Positions 16,664-23,661 of a stretch of 48,940 nucleotides of DNA are shown here, one piece after another. The notes under the pieces are model-generated. The model saw nothing but the letters and a program-made list of their open reading frames with translations. It made no database searches and was not told the DNA's origin. Location of the stretch: assembly GCA_003244055.1 (NCBI GenBank), contig QHBZ01000254.1:1-48940 (forward strand), given 5' to 3'. The DNA is from Pseudonocardiales bacterium (GTDB lineage: Bacteria; Actinomycetota; Actinomycetes; Mycobacteriales; Pseudonocardiaceae). The position numbers and the translations under genes were made by a program. Position 1 is the stretch's first letter. The number at the start of each line of letters is the position of its first letter.

Positions 16664-16899
16664 TTGCTGCTCCCGGTGGTACCCACGTCGTCGTGGTGGT
16701 CGGCGTTGGCGGCGGAGCGCGGGGGGTGGTCGGGCAGTTCGTCGTACAGGTATGCCATCGGGTCGGCTTCGCCGTCCTCGTGGGCGGCGACGGCCGCGCG
16801 GACGGCGGCCAGCAGGTTGGCGTATCGGGCGCGGAGGACGGTCATGGTTTGGCGTAGTCGGGTGATCTCGGCGCGCAACGTGGTCAGGTTGGTGGTCAT
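16660..16899 (-). CDS. Small coiled-coil protein of the transfer operon
   Basis: A 79-aa protein: residues 1-40 form a helix with regular Leu/Arg spacing (TTLRAEITRLRQTMTVLRAR), followed by an acidic disordered tail. It overlaps the 45-aa gene upstream (ATGA) and the TraB-like gene downstream (GTGA). The double overlap argues for a fixed-ratio partner of the translocase. Function not known. Confidence 0.75.
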   Translation of the reverse strand: MTTNLTTLRAEITRLRQTMTVLRARYANLLAAVRAAVAAHEDGEADPMAYLYDELPDHPPRSAANADHHDDVGTTGSSK

Positions 16900-17033
16900 C
16901 GAAGGGTCGCGGTCTCCTTTCGGTCGGGTGTGGTGGCGTGGGTGATCAGCCAGGCGAGGACCGCTCGGCGGGTGGGTAGTTGGTCGGTGGTGGCGCAGGC
17001 GGCCAGGTCCCGCACCAGGTGCCTTCCGCTCAC
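16896..17033 (-). CDS. 45-aa protein in the transfer operon
   Basis: GTG 17033 to TGA 16896 encodes 45 residues beginning MSGRHLVRDLAACATTDQLP and ending RKETATLR, a basic helical peptide. It starts 3 nt after the stop of the membrane protein upstream (17037) and ends overlapping the next start as ATGA, so it lies exactly between two good genes with no spare DNA. A GGAAAGGA-type box for the following gene lies inside its 3' end. Small size lowers certainty; the tight fit supports it. Confidence 0.6.
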   Translation of the reverse strand: MSGRHLVRDLAACATTDQLPTRRAVLAWLITHATTPDRKETATLR

Positions 17034-17036
17034 GGG

Positions 17037-17231
17037 TCAGAGGTCGAATCCGGCGAGTAACCGGGCGGCGGCCCGGGTTGCATCGCGGATGTAGGGGCCC
17101 AGTGCGGAGGAGGCGAGGAAGAACCCGAGCAGGATGCAGACGGCGGCGTGCCAGGCGCGCAGCCCCGCGAACCGCCGCAGCAGGAACACCAGCGCCGCGA
17201 GCAGCACCACGGCTGACAGGCTTAGCACCAA
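17037..17231 (-). CDS. Small membrane protein (Spd-like) of the transfer operon
   Basis: A 64-aa protein from an in-frame GTG/ATG near 17231, with two hydrophobic helices (LSLSAVVLLAALVFLLRRF and WHAAVCILLGFFLASSALG). Small membrane proteins next to tra in actinomycete plasmids and elements, often called Spd, help spread the DNA through the mycelium. That role is inferred from size, topology and place in the operon. It begins the run of four overlapping or abutting genes that ends with the translocase. Confidence 0.7.
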   Translation of the reverse strand: MVLSLSAVVLLAALVFLLRRFAGLRAWHAAVCILLGFFLASSALGPYIRDATRAAARLLAGFDL

Positions 17232-17276
17232 CGGAAGTGATCTCCTTTCGTTCGGGACGGGTCTTTCACGGGTGGG

Positions 17277-17606
17277 TCAGCGTTCGGGACGGCGACCACG
17301 GGGCCGCCGCTGGCGAGGACGGTCGGGCTCGGGACGGCGGGACTCGGTGCCTCGGGCACCGGAGCACCGCAGGCGGCGTGGGCCGTTCTCGGGGTCCGGC
17401 CGGTTGCGGTGGGCGCGGCGCTGAGCCCAAGCGGCTCGGGCTCGGCATTTGGCGCACAGTCGCTCTGCCTCAGCGCGTGCACCGCACGGGCATTGGGACT
17501 CCTCGCTGTCCAGCGGCCGGGAAAGGCCGTCGGCCAGACGGTCCTCTATGCGTGCGGCGGGATCGTCGGGTTGGGAGTGGTTGTCGTCGGGTCGGTAGCG
17601 GGCCAT
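17277..17606 (-). CDS. Small zinc-ribbon protein upstream of the transfer operon
   Basis: From ATG 17606, with AAAGGAG at a good distance, 109 aa. The middle holds CPCGARAEAERLCAKC, a CxC-x10-CxxC site. The C-terminal third is Arg/Pro-rich and basic, consistent with nucleic-acid binding. It lies 45 nt before the Spd-like gene on the same strand and heads the transfer transcript. Function unknown. Confidence 0.65.
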   Translation of the reverse strand: MARYRPDDNHSQPDDPAARIEDRLADGLSRPLDSEESQCPCGARAEAERLCAKCRARAAWAQRRAHRNRPDPENGPRRLRCSGARGTESRRPEPDRPRQRRPRGRRPER

Positions 17607-17810
17607 GGTCTGCTCCTTTCGGTCAGCGCCCGGTCCGACTCCATGATCTGGCTGTACATGTTCTGATCATGTTCCCGGCCGCACGTGGGGGGCGGTCGAG
17701 CCGGTTCTGGTGGGGCGCTTGCGGTGGGCCCCGGAGCGGTTCGTCCGGGGCGTGGAACAGAGTGCTGGACGGGAGTGGGACGTGATCACCACGCGATTGG
17801 ACGTAGGCAA

Positions 17811-17848
17811 GACGTCCCCTCTACGGTGTCTGCCGTCCTGGGACGTCC
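17811..17848. promoter_or_regulatory. Inverted GACGTCCC repeats upstream of the first HTH regulator
   Basis: GACGTCCC at 17811-17818 and GGGACGTC at 17840-17847 face each other about 20 bp before the start region of the gene at 17869. The same core occurs twice, 10 bp apart, upstream of the paralogue at 20763. Probable operator for one or both regulators. Confidence 0.55.
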
Positions 17849-17868
17849 TGACACGGAGCATGGTGGGG

Positions 17869-18603
17869 ATGGCGAACGATCGGCTGCGCACGGCGTTGCT
17901 GCAGCGCGGCGTCACCCCGGCCGAGTTGGCGGACGCGGCAGGTGTGGACCCGAAGACTGTCGAGCGGTGGATCGGCGGGCGCATCCCCTACCGGCGCCAC
18001 CGCTACCTCGTCGCCACCCGCCTGCAGGCTGATGAGACCTACCTGTGGCCCGACGCGCTTGCCCCGTCCGAGGTGGCCGACGCCTCGGAAAGCGAGATTC
18101 TCACTGTCTACCCGCACCGCTGGGCGGTCCCCCGCGATGCCTGGGGCCACTTGTTCGGCTCGGCCGAGAAGGAGATCGGGGTCCTCGTTTACAGCGGCTT
18201 GTTCCTCGCTGAGGACACCGGCCTGCACGCGTTGCTGGCCCGCAAAGCGGCCGAGGGGGTCAGCGTGCGTTTCCTGCTCGGAGACCCGGACAGCCCGCAT
18301 GTGGACACCCGCGGGCAGGACGAGGGCATCGACGAGGCGATGGCCGCGAAGATCCGCAACGTGATCGTGCTGTACCGCGCGTTGCGGCAGACAGAGGGGG
18401 TGCAATTCCGGGTGCACTCCACCGTGCTGTACAACTCGATCTACTGGGCCGACGGCGAACTGCTTGTCAACCCCCATGTGTATGGTGCGGCGGCGGCGCA
18501 GGCCCCGGTCATGCACCTTCGTCGGGTAGCCGGCGGCGGTATGGTCAGGACCTACCTGGATAGCTTCGAACAGGTGTGGTCCGGAGCGCGGCCACTGGAC
18601 TGA
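17869..18603 (+). CDS. XRE-type HTH regulator with DUF5919-like PLD-fold domain (copy 1)
   Basis: From ATG 17869 (244 aa). Residues 1-50 are a helix-turn-helix (ALLQRGVTPAELADAAGVDP then KTVERWIGGRIP). Residues about 70-235 are a conserved domain including EIGVLVYSGLFLAEDTGLHA, VRFLLGDPDSP, AAKIRNVIVLY, VLYNSIYWADGELLVNPHVY and DSFEQVW. I match this domain to the DUF5919/phospholipase-D-like fold. The lone HxxxxND-free layout suggests ligand binding rather than catalysis. A longer frame from 17710 is not protein-like before MANDRL. It is divergent from the transfer operon, is preceded by ACGTC repeats and is paralogous to the gene at 20763, so it probably regulates the element. Confidence 0.75.
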   Translation: MANDRLRTALLQRGVTPAELADAAGVDPKTVERWIGGRIPYRRHRYLVATRLQADETYLWPDALAPSEVADASESEILTVYPHRWAVPRDAWGHLFGSAEKEIGVLVYSGLFLAEDTGLHALLARKAAEGVSVRFLLGDPDSPHVDTRGQDEGIDEAMAAKIRNVIVLYRALRQTEGVQFRVHSTVLYNSIYWADGELLVNPHVYGAAAAQAPVMHLRRVAGGGMVRTYLDSFEQVWSGARPLD

Positions 18604-18614
18604 GAGGGCTACCC

Positions 18615-19088
18615 GTGACGCGCATCGACTACTACGACGACCCGCAGGCCCCCGCCGCGAACAGTGTCGTCCCCTCCGCGAACGTGGTCGTGGTCAACGA
18701 CGACGGCACGCTGCTGGTCATCCACCGCACCGACAATGACAACTGGGCCTTCCCGGGTGGCGCCCTGGACCTCGGCGAGTCCCTGGTCACCACGGCCGTT
18801 CGCGAAGTCAAGGAAGAAACTGGAATCGACTGCGAGGTGACGGGTCTCGTTGGTATCTATACCGACCCCAAGCACATCATCTTTTACACCAGTGACGGCG
18901 AGGCCCGGCAGGAGTTCTCCGTCCTGTTCACCGCCCGCCCGACCGGCGGCGCCCCGGCTTCGAGCAGCGAATCCCGTGAGGTGCTCTGGGTGCCCCGGGA
19001 GCAGATCCTCGGGCTGAATATGGACCGCTCAATGCGGATGCGGGTGCAGCACTACCTCGATGCCCGCCCCGAGCCGTATCTCGGCTGA
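18615..19088 (+). CDS. NUDIX hydrolase
   Basis: From GTG 18615 (157 aa), overlapping nothing but only 11 nt after the regulator's stop. It carries a perfect NUDIX box, GALDLGESLVTTAVREVKEE then TGI (Gx5Ex7REUxEExGU). Such enzymes remove nucleoside diphosphate-linked groups, for example from modified NTPs, ADP-ribose or capped RNA; the substrate cannot be read from sequence. Position next to the HTH-DUF5919 gene is recurrent in actinomycete elements, as far as I recall, and suggests a shared signalling or house-cleaning role. Confidence 0.9.
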   Translation: MTRIDYYDDPQAPAANSVVPSANVVVVNDDGTLLVIHRTDNDNWAFPGGALDLGESLVTTAVREVKEETGIDCEVTGLVGIYTDPKHIIFYTSDGEARQEFSVLFTARPTGGAPASSSESREVLWVPREQILGLNMDRSMRMRVQHYLDARPEPYLG

Positions 19089-19091
19089 GCG

Positions 19092-19577
19092 GTGCTGCCC
19101 TCGCCGTGGCTTGACGTCGGAGCCAACCTGTTTTCCTCGGTCGGCACCGTCGGCGCGTTCGCCGTCGCCATGTACCTGCTGCGCAAGGAGCACAAGCGCG
19201 AGGAACTCCACGACCAGGAAGCGCGCCGCTCCCAGGCCGTCAAGGTCAGCGCCTGGATCGAGGCCCGGCCCATCTCCTACGGCGGCAGGGAACTAGCCTT
19301 TCACGTCCACAACGCCTCCGACATGCCCATCTACGAGGTCTCCCTGCCGATGCCCATCCCCACCGGTGACGGCCCGGCCCACGAGGCCGAGTTCATCGGC
19401 CTGGTCCCGCCAGGGCAGACCGTGCAGCGCCCGGCCCCCAAGGAATGGGCCGCGTCTTACTTCTCCCCGGAGCCGGTTGAAATCGAGTTCCTGGACAGCA
19501 GAGGGAAGCACTGGATCCGCGACGAGCAGGGCTTCCTCACCTGTGGTGACCACCGCAGCGAAGCCCCGAGTTCATAG
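19092..19577 (+). CDS. Single-pass membrane protein, unknown function
   Basis: From GTG 19092, 3 nt after the NUDIX stop (161 aa). One N-terminal transmembrane helix (NLFSSVGTVGAFAVAMYLL) is followed by a basic-acidic linker (RKEHKREELHDQEARRSQ) and a beta-rich domain (FHVHNASDMPIYEVSLPMPI, VEIEFLDSRGKHWIRD). The layout is that of actinobacterial proteins with a membrane anchor and an Ig-like cytoplasmic part. Probably in one transcript with the regulator and NUDIX gene. Confidence 0.7.
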   Translation: MLPSPWLDVGANLFSSVGTVGAFAVAMYLLRKEHKREELHDQEARRSQAVKVSAWIEARPISYGGRELAFHVHNASDMPIYEVSLPMPIPTGDGPAHEAEFIGLVPPGQTVQRPAPKEWAASYFSPEPVEIEFLDSRGKHWIRDEQGFLTCGDHRSEAPSS

Positions 19578-19594
19578 CCAGAAGCCCGGGAGGC

Positions 19595-20164
19595 TCAGGC
19601 TCGCTTGCTGGCGCGCAGAGCGGCCGTTACCTCACGGCACTGGCCGAGCAAGCGTGGAGCCGACGCCTGCACGGCGCGGTGTACCGGGCTGTCGGGCTCG
19701 TACCGGGAGAGAATCTCGGTGATCCGTTTCTCAGGGGACAGCCGCTCACCGCCCGGGCCGGTAGTGAAGTCGCAGTACGTGATGGCGATGACCTGATCGC
19801 CCGAGTGGCCGTTGAGCGGGAACTCAGCCAACAGAGGTTCACTCAGGCCGCGTTCGGCGGCCTCGGCCACAGCGCCGGAGTGGTGCGCCACCAGCGTGCA
19901 CACCGCCGGGGCGGCGTTGGTCCGGTCACGCAGATACCGGGCGCCGTCAAGCGGGTGGAGCCCCGTCACGGCCAGTGCGGGGGCGTACCCGATGTCGTGC
20001 AACCACGCGGCGGTCTCGATTAGGTCCGTGTTCCAGCCCAGCAGCGGCCCAACAGCCCGAGCCTGTGCGGCGACACCCTGTGTGTGCACCCACCGGCCCG
20101 GCAGCGCGTCGGCCAATACGTGCCGGGCGATCTCCCGAGCCCAGGCAGGCGACTGGTCTGCCAT
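19595..20164 (-). CDS. HD-domain hydrolase
   Basis: From ATG 20164 (189 aa). It has the HD signature AAWLHDIGYAP with an upstream metal-binding His (GRWVHTQGVAAQA) and later VAHHSG and YCDFTTGPGG. HD proteins of this size act as metal-dependent phosphohydrolases on nucleotides. Convergent with the preceding membrane gene. The frame continues open to 20296, but MADQSPAW is the sensible start. Nothing appears broken. The substrate is unknown. Confidence 0.85.
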   Translation of the reverse strand: MADQSPAWAREIARHVLADALPGRWVHTQGVAAQARAVGPLLGWNTDLIETAAWLHDIGYAPALAVTGLHPLDGARYLRDRTNAAPAVCTLVAHHSGAVAEAAERGLSEPLLAEFPLNGHSGDQVIAITYCDFTTGPGGERLSPEKRITEILSRYEPDSPVHRAVQASAPRLLGQCREVTAALRASKRA

Positions 20165-20201
20165 GCCAGTAACCCTAACCGCCCTTGGGAGACGTGGCAG
20201 C

Positions 20202-20630
20202 TTAAACGAACCGGCCCTTGCCGGGCACGGCCCGGACCAGACCGAGCCTCGCCAGGAACGACAGAGCCTGCCTGGCGGTGCCCCGAGACACCCCATACTC
20301 GCGGGTTGACGGCAAGGGATCTCCTGGCGCGAGCTCGCCAGCGGCGATGGCCCGTTGCAAATCCACCGCGATCCGCCGGTGTGCGAGCAACGTCACCGCA
20401 GGCAGACCCGGCGCGAGTACCACGCTTCCCCGGCCTCGCACCGTGCCGACCAGATCTTCCTCGGCCTACCGGCCAAGCGCCCGGCGCACCGTGTTCCGCG
20501 CGAGACCGAACTCCCCGGACAGGGCCGTCTCAGACTGCCCCGGGGAACCAGGCGGTAGTAGTGCCAGCCGCACACACAGGGCCTCGGCGATCCGTGCATA
20601 GCTGCCCCACTGCATCGAGGTCGGACTCAT
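20202..20630 (-). pseudogene. Tandem GntR-type regulator with an internal amber codon
   Basis: Two winged-helix GntR segments lie in one frame: the first reads YARIAEALCVRLALLPPGSP then SETALSGEFGLARNTVRRAL, the second IAVDLQRAIAAGELAPGDPL then STREYGVSRGTARQALSFLA. An in-frame TAG at 20466-20468 replaces the expected hydrophobic codon between RRALGR and AEEDLVGTVRGRGSVV. The flanking sequence is otherwise continuous, so a single point mutation (or a sequencing error) explains it. It lies upstream of the HD gene on the same strand. Confidence 0.7.
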
Positions 20631-20703
20631 CGACGCCCGCCCTTGTATGGCGGAGGTCGGGGCACCCATCAAGCCTCGCAGGTCACCCCTTCGGACACCC
20701 TTC

Positions 20704-20730
20704 GGGACGTCTAGGGACGTCTTGTGTTAG
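20704..20730 (+). promoter_or_regulatory. Tandem GGGACGTC repeats upstream of the second HTH regulator
   Basis: GGGACGTC at 20704-20711 and 20714-20721, spaced exactly one DNA turn, 40-60 nt before ATG 20763. They share the core of the dyad upstream of the paralogue at 17869. Confidence 0.6.
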
Positions 20731-20762
20731 CGTCACGGCACGAGCATCACGGGGAGGAGCCC

Positions 20763-21518
20763 ATGGCCGTGAAGGTGACACCGCCGATCAGTCCGCTGCG
20801 GCGGGCTCTGGCCGAGTCGCGGCTACGGGAAGTGGACGTCGCCGAGACTCTCGGCGTCGACCCGAAGACGGTGCAGCGCTGGCTCGCCGGGCGTCTGCCT
20901 CAACCCCGGCACCGCTGGGGGCTGGCGGATCTTATTCAGCGACACGAGTACGACCTGTGGCCGCACCTGGCCGGGGGGCTGGCGCCGACGATCAACCGGG
21001 AGATCCTGGCGACCTACACCCATCGGGGGGCGGTGCCTCGGGAGCTCTGGCGGCAGTTCTTCACCGGCGGCGAGAGTGAGATCGGCATCCTCGTCTACGC
21101 GGGACTGTTCCTCGCAGAGGACATCGATCTCGTCCGGATCATGCGCCACAAAGCCGAAGACGCGGTAACCATCCGCATCCTGCTCGGCGATCCCGATAGC
21201 GAGCAGGTCGCCCTGCGCGGAGCCGAAGAAGGCATCGCCGAGGCCATGGCGGCGAAGATCCGCAACGTCATCGTCCTCTACCGGCTGTTGCTGGACATGC
21301 CCACGGTAGAGATCCGCCTGCACACAACCGTGCTGTACAACTCCATCTACCGCGCCGACGACGAGATGCTCGTCAACCCACACGTATACGGCACCGCCGC
21401 AGCACAGGCCCCCGTCCTCCACCTGCAACGCCACGGCGACGGGGACGGCGACCTGTTCGGTACCTACGCCGACAGCTTCGAGCGCGTCTGGACAGCCGCC
21501 AAGCCCCTGCCCTCCTGA
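20763..21518 (+). CDS. XRE-type HTH regulator with DUF5919-like PLD-fold domain (copy 2)
   Basis: From ATG 20763 with GGAGGAG just upstream (251 aa). The same architecture as the gene at 17869, with long shared runs (VDPKTV-RW, EIGILVYAGLFLAED, AEAMAAKIRNVIVLYRLL, TVLYNSIYRADDEMLVNPHV, AAAQAPVLHL, DSFERVW). The N-terminal HTH is the least conserved part, so the copies may read related but not identical sites. Having two copies within 3 kb suggests a duplication or two stacked elements. Tandem GGGACGTC repeats lie upstream. Confidence 0.78.
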   Translation: MAVKVTPPISPLRRALAESRLREVDVAETLGVDPKTVQRWLAGRLPQPRHRWGLADLIQRHEYDLWPHLAGGLAPTINREILATYTHRGAVPRELWRQFFTGGESEIGILVYAGLFLAEDIDLVRIMRHKAEDAVTIRILLGDPDSEQVALRGAEEGIAEAMAAKIRNVIVLYRLLLDMPTVEIRLHTTVLYNSIYRADDEMLVNPHVYGTAAAQAPVLHLQRHGDGDGDLFGTYADSFERVWTAAKPLPS

Positions 21519-21586
21519 CCGGGCTTCAGGCGTTCATCCTATGACCTCACGCACGGACCATCCGCACCCCGATGATCTTGGCATGG

Positions 21587-21850
21587 TCACCACCAGCGTT
21601 CGGCCGGTTCGTTGGGGAGCAGACGCAGGAGTCCAGGTGGCATGCTGATCAACTGACGCTCACCGGCAAAGCGCACATAGAGCACCTCAGGACCGCGGCC
21701 GAGGACCTCGCCCTGCTTGTGCAACCGGGACAACAGCGCCCCGTGCTCCGGGTGCTCGGCGACCTGCTCCACCCAGCAGAACAGCGCAATCCGGGTGCCG
21801 TCAACATCGCACCACCGGTCCCGGGCCGCTTGGGGTGCGTCAGAGGGCAT
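21587..21850 (-). CDS. Small hypothetical protein of a mobile element
   Basis: An 87-aa protein from ATG 21850 with AAAGGGAGG close upstream. Sequence MPSDAPQAARDRWCDVDGTR then IALFCWVEQVAEHPEHGALL, GEVLGRGPEVLYVRFAGERQ and ISMPPGLLRLLP. It reads as a compact beta-rich domain but no family is named. It is last in a minus-strand run (22800 to 21587), separated by 69 nt from the gene before it. Confidence 0.7.
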   Translation of the reverse strand: MPSDAPQAARDRWCDVDGTRIALFCWVEQVAEHPEHGALLSRLHKQGEVLGRGPEVLYVRFAGERQLISMPPGLLRLLPNEPAERWW

Positions 21851-21919
21851 GGTGCACCTCCCTTTCTAGTGACTGTTTGGTGGCCGGCTGGCCGCCGGGA
21901 GCCGAGCGTCGGGGGCCGC

Positions 21920-22456
21920 TCACTCAACCGGCGACCAACCGGGATCTGGCATTCCGCCAGCCATACCGACGCTCACGGCACGATCGCCACGCATCGCGGT
22001 GACGAGCCGGTCCGCCCGCACTACGGCCCGGCCTGGCGAGGGGGGTCGGATTGTCATCGGACGTTGCTGGGCGCGGGGAACGAGCAGACCCGCTGGCGCC
22101 GGATACTCCGCAGTGGGGGCGTCGGGATGAGCTGGGTGGACCAGGTCGAGCAAGGCCTGTAGCGCCTGCTGCGACGGACCCTGGTAGACCCACACCACTA
22201 CCTCGGGCGCGAAGATGTCCACCGCGTCCCGTTTTGGCACCCTTGCCGTGGTGACCCGATCGAAATCCTGGATAGTGAGCAAATCGACGTACTGCTCCCA
22301 CTCATAGGCGGCGACCAACGCATTCGGTGCCGATTTGGGTCCGCAGCAATACAGCGTGAACCCGTCGGTGATCACGTCAACGAGCAGCTCTTCCACGACG
22401 GTGGGCAGGCCCGCCTGCCCACCGTGATGAGGAACTGCGGACGGGAGCCGCCTCAT
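21920..22456 (-). CDS. Hypothetical protein
   Basis: From ATG 22456 (178 aa, overlapping the upstream stop as ATGA). Residues about 20-95 look folded (TVVEELLVDVITDGFTLYCC, AAYEWEQYVDLLTIQDFDRV, DIFAPEVVVWVYQGP). The remainder is Pro/Ala-rich and probably disordered. The region VVWVYQGP followed by a linker is seen in small element-borne proteins, but I cannot assign a role. Confidence 0.65.
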   Translation of the reverse strand: MRRLPSAVPHHGGQAGLPTVVEELLVDVITDGFTLYCCGPKSAPNALVAAYEWEQYVDLLTIQDFDRVTTARVPKRDAVDIFAPEVVVWVYQGPSQQALQALLDLVHPAHPDAPTAEYPAPAGLLVPRAQQRPMTIRPPSPGRAVVRADRLVTAMRGDRAVSVGMAGGMPDPGWSPVE

Positions 22457-22800
22457 GCGTTGCTCCCTGCTCGACCGGAGGGGCCGTCCCACAACGAGCG
22501 GCGGAGCTGGGGATGCAGATGCTGGCCGGGTAAACGGACGGGCAAACTGATGTGCTCGGGTGGGAGAGCGCTCCGGCGCCGCTGATGCTGCGGGGCCGGG
22601 CGGCCATAGTCAAGGTAATGGTTGACCTTGCCCACCACGTGGCGATCCAGCCCATACACCGGCTCTACGCTGCTCAGAGGTAGCCGGACGCGAGACGCAT
22701 CGGCCGCCTTGGTTACCGCGGGGAGGCCCAGCGGCACATCCCCGCCCGAGTGCACAACGCCGGCCGCCAATGGTCGAGTCACTTCTAAGCCCTTCGTCAT
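22453..22800 (-). CDS. Hypothetical protein, first of a three-gene minus-strand unit
   Basis: From ATG 22800 (115 aa). It contains LEVTRPLAAGVVHSGGDVPL and VEPVYGLDRHVVGKVNHYLD, followed by a basic, glutamine-histidine-rich tail. Coupled to the next gene by a 4-nt ATGA overlap. Start codons further upstream (22824) lie in-frame but lack an evident ribosome-binding site. No function recognised. Confidence 0.6.
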   Translation of the reverse strand: MTKGLEVTRPLAAGVVHSGGDVPLGLPAVTKAADASRVRLPLSSVEPVYGLDRHVVGKVNHYLDYGRPAPQHQRRRSALPPEHISLPVRLPGQHLHPQLRRSLWDGPSGRAGSNA

Positions 22801-23009
22801 TCCCCTAGATTCATTCGCGGTCAAGCATCGAAGGAGGGCGGTTCAACGTTCACCACAGCTGCCCCGATGCGGTTATCGAAGGTTGCCAAGCGATGAGGAA
22901 CGCCACGACTGCGGCCGAGTGTCGGCTTCAGGACGCTGTGTTCGTCCCGGATACGTCCTTCGGAGAGGGGGAAGCCTGGCCGACCGGATCCATGTCGCAC
23001 GCAGGATCT

Positions 23010-23047
23010 GACCCGTGGGATTTGAACCCACGACTTGACGGATTATG
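23010..23047 (-). tRNA. Second 3'-half fragment of tRNA-Met
   Basis: Minus strand: CTCATAATCCGTCAAGTCGT then GGGTTCAAATCCCACGGGTC. It matches 1501-1543 over the anticodon loop and T arm (GAACCCACGAC[C/T]TGACGGATTATGAGAC on the plus strand) but has lost the CCGCCCCACC acceptor end. Same orientation as the first copy, and again no 5' half. Confidence 0.75.
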
Positions 23048-23087
23048 AGACTTCGAAATCACCCAGCAGAGGTACACCACATGGGCA

Positions 23088-23369
23088 TTGGGCCGCCCAA
23101 CTTCGCGGCCGGAGGAATCAGCAGACACACAAGGGCGCGAGTTCAAGTCAACGTTGGAGGCGAGGATCGACACCGCGCGCACTCGTGCAGACGTCGCCGC
23201 TCGCCAGCTCCAGGAGCTGAGGGCTGCCGGCCGCCTCGCCTGGGTTCGTGTGGCAGAGTTGGTCACGGAACCGATCACCGACGAGGCAGAAATCAGCGCG
23301 GTGCTGGAGCGTATTCGGCACGCCATCGCCGACCAGATTGCAGAGGGCAAGCAGGTGCGGCTCCGATGA
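23088..23369 (+). pseudogene. C-terminal gene fragment, possibly BREX PglY/BrxC-like
   Basis: The plus frame STLEARIDTARTRADVAARQ then LQELRAAGRLAWVRVAELVT and AVLERIRHAIADQIAEGKQV reads as the coding tail of a larger protein that ends at 23369. The closing pattern (two helices, then ...EGKQVRLR) is what I recall for the C-termini of BREX-type ATPases. It begins right after the tRNA fragment, so its 5' part was lost on integration. The assignment is tentative. Confidence 0.3.
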
Positions 23370-23440
23370 AAGAAGCACTCAACGCCACACAGAGGTCTCG
23401 ACTCGAACACCTGGTTGGCCGAGCTCGGGCGCATCCCAGC
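23366..23440 (+). pseudogene. N-terminal gene stub coupled to the preceding fragment
   Basis: ATG 23366 overlaps the preceding stop (ATGA) and reads MKEALNATQRSRLEHLVGRA before losing protein character. This resembles the opening of DNA methyltransferases of the PglX type, which would fit with a PglY-like neighbour, but 20 residues are too few for more than a suggestion. Confidence 0.25.
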
Positions 23441-23661
23441 GGTCGGGGTGACAGATGGCCTATCGTAGGAGAGGGCATACGCGGCCACGGCCCGCCACGA
23501 TCAGCGCGCATCCGCGCCGTAACCACAGGTCCTGGTCCACTCAGCGGAGCGGGCCGATGTACCCGGACCGGCGAGTGGGACAGTCACAGTGGCAACCGTG
23601 CAGCTAGAGTTCTCGCGCAGCTGCTTACAAGACAAATCGTACACTGAAGGATTCTTGAAGA

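Noticed and set aside
20084-21079. 331-codon plus-strand frame
   Set aside because: Arg/Pro/Ser-rich frame lying opposite the HD and GntR genes and out of frame with the HTH regulator; no ribosome-binding site or motif.
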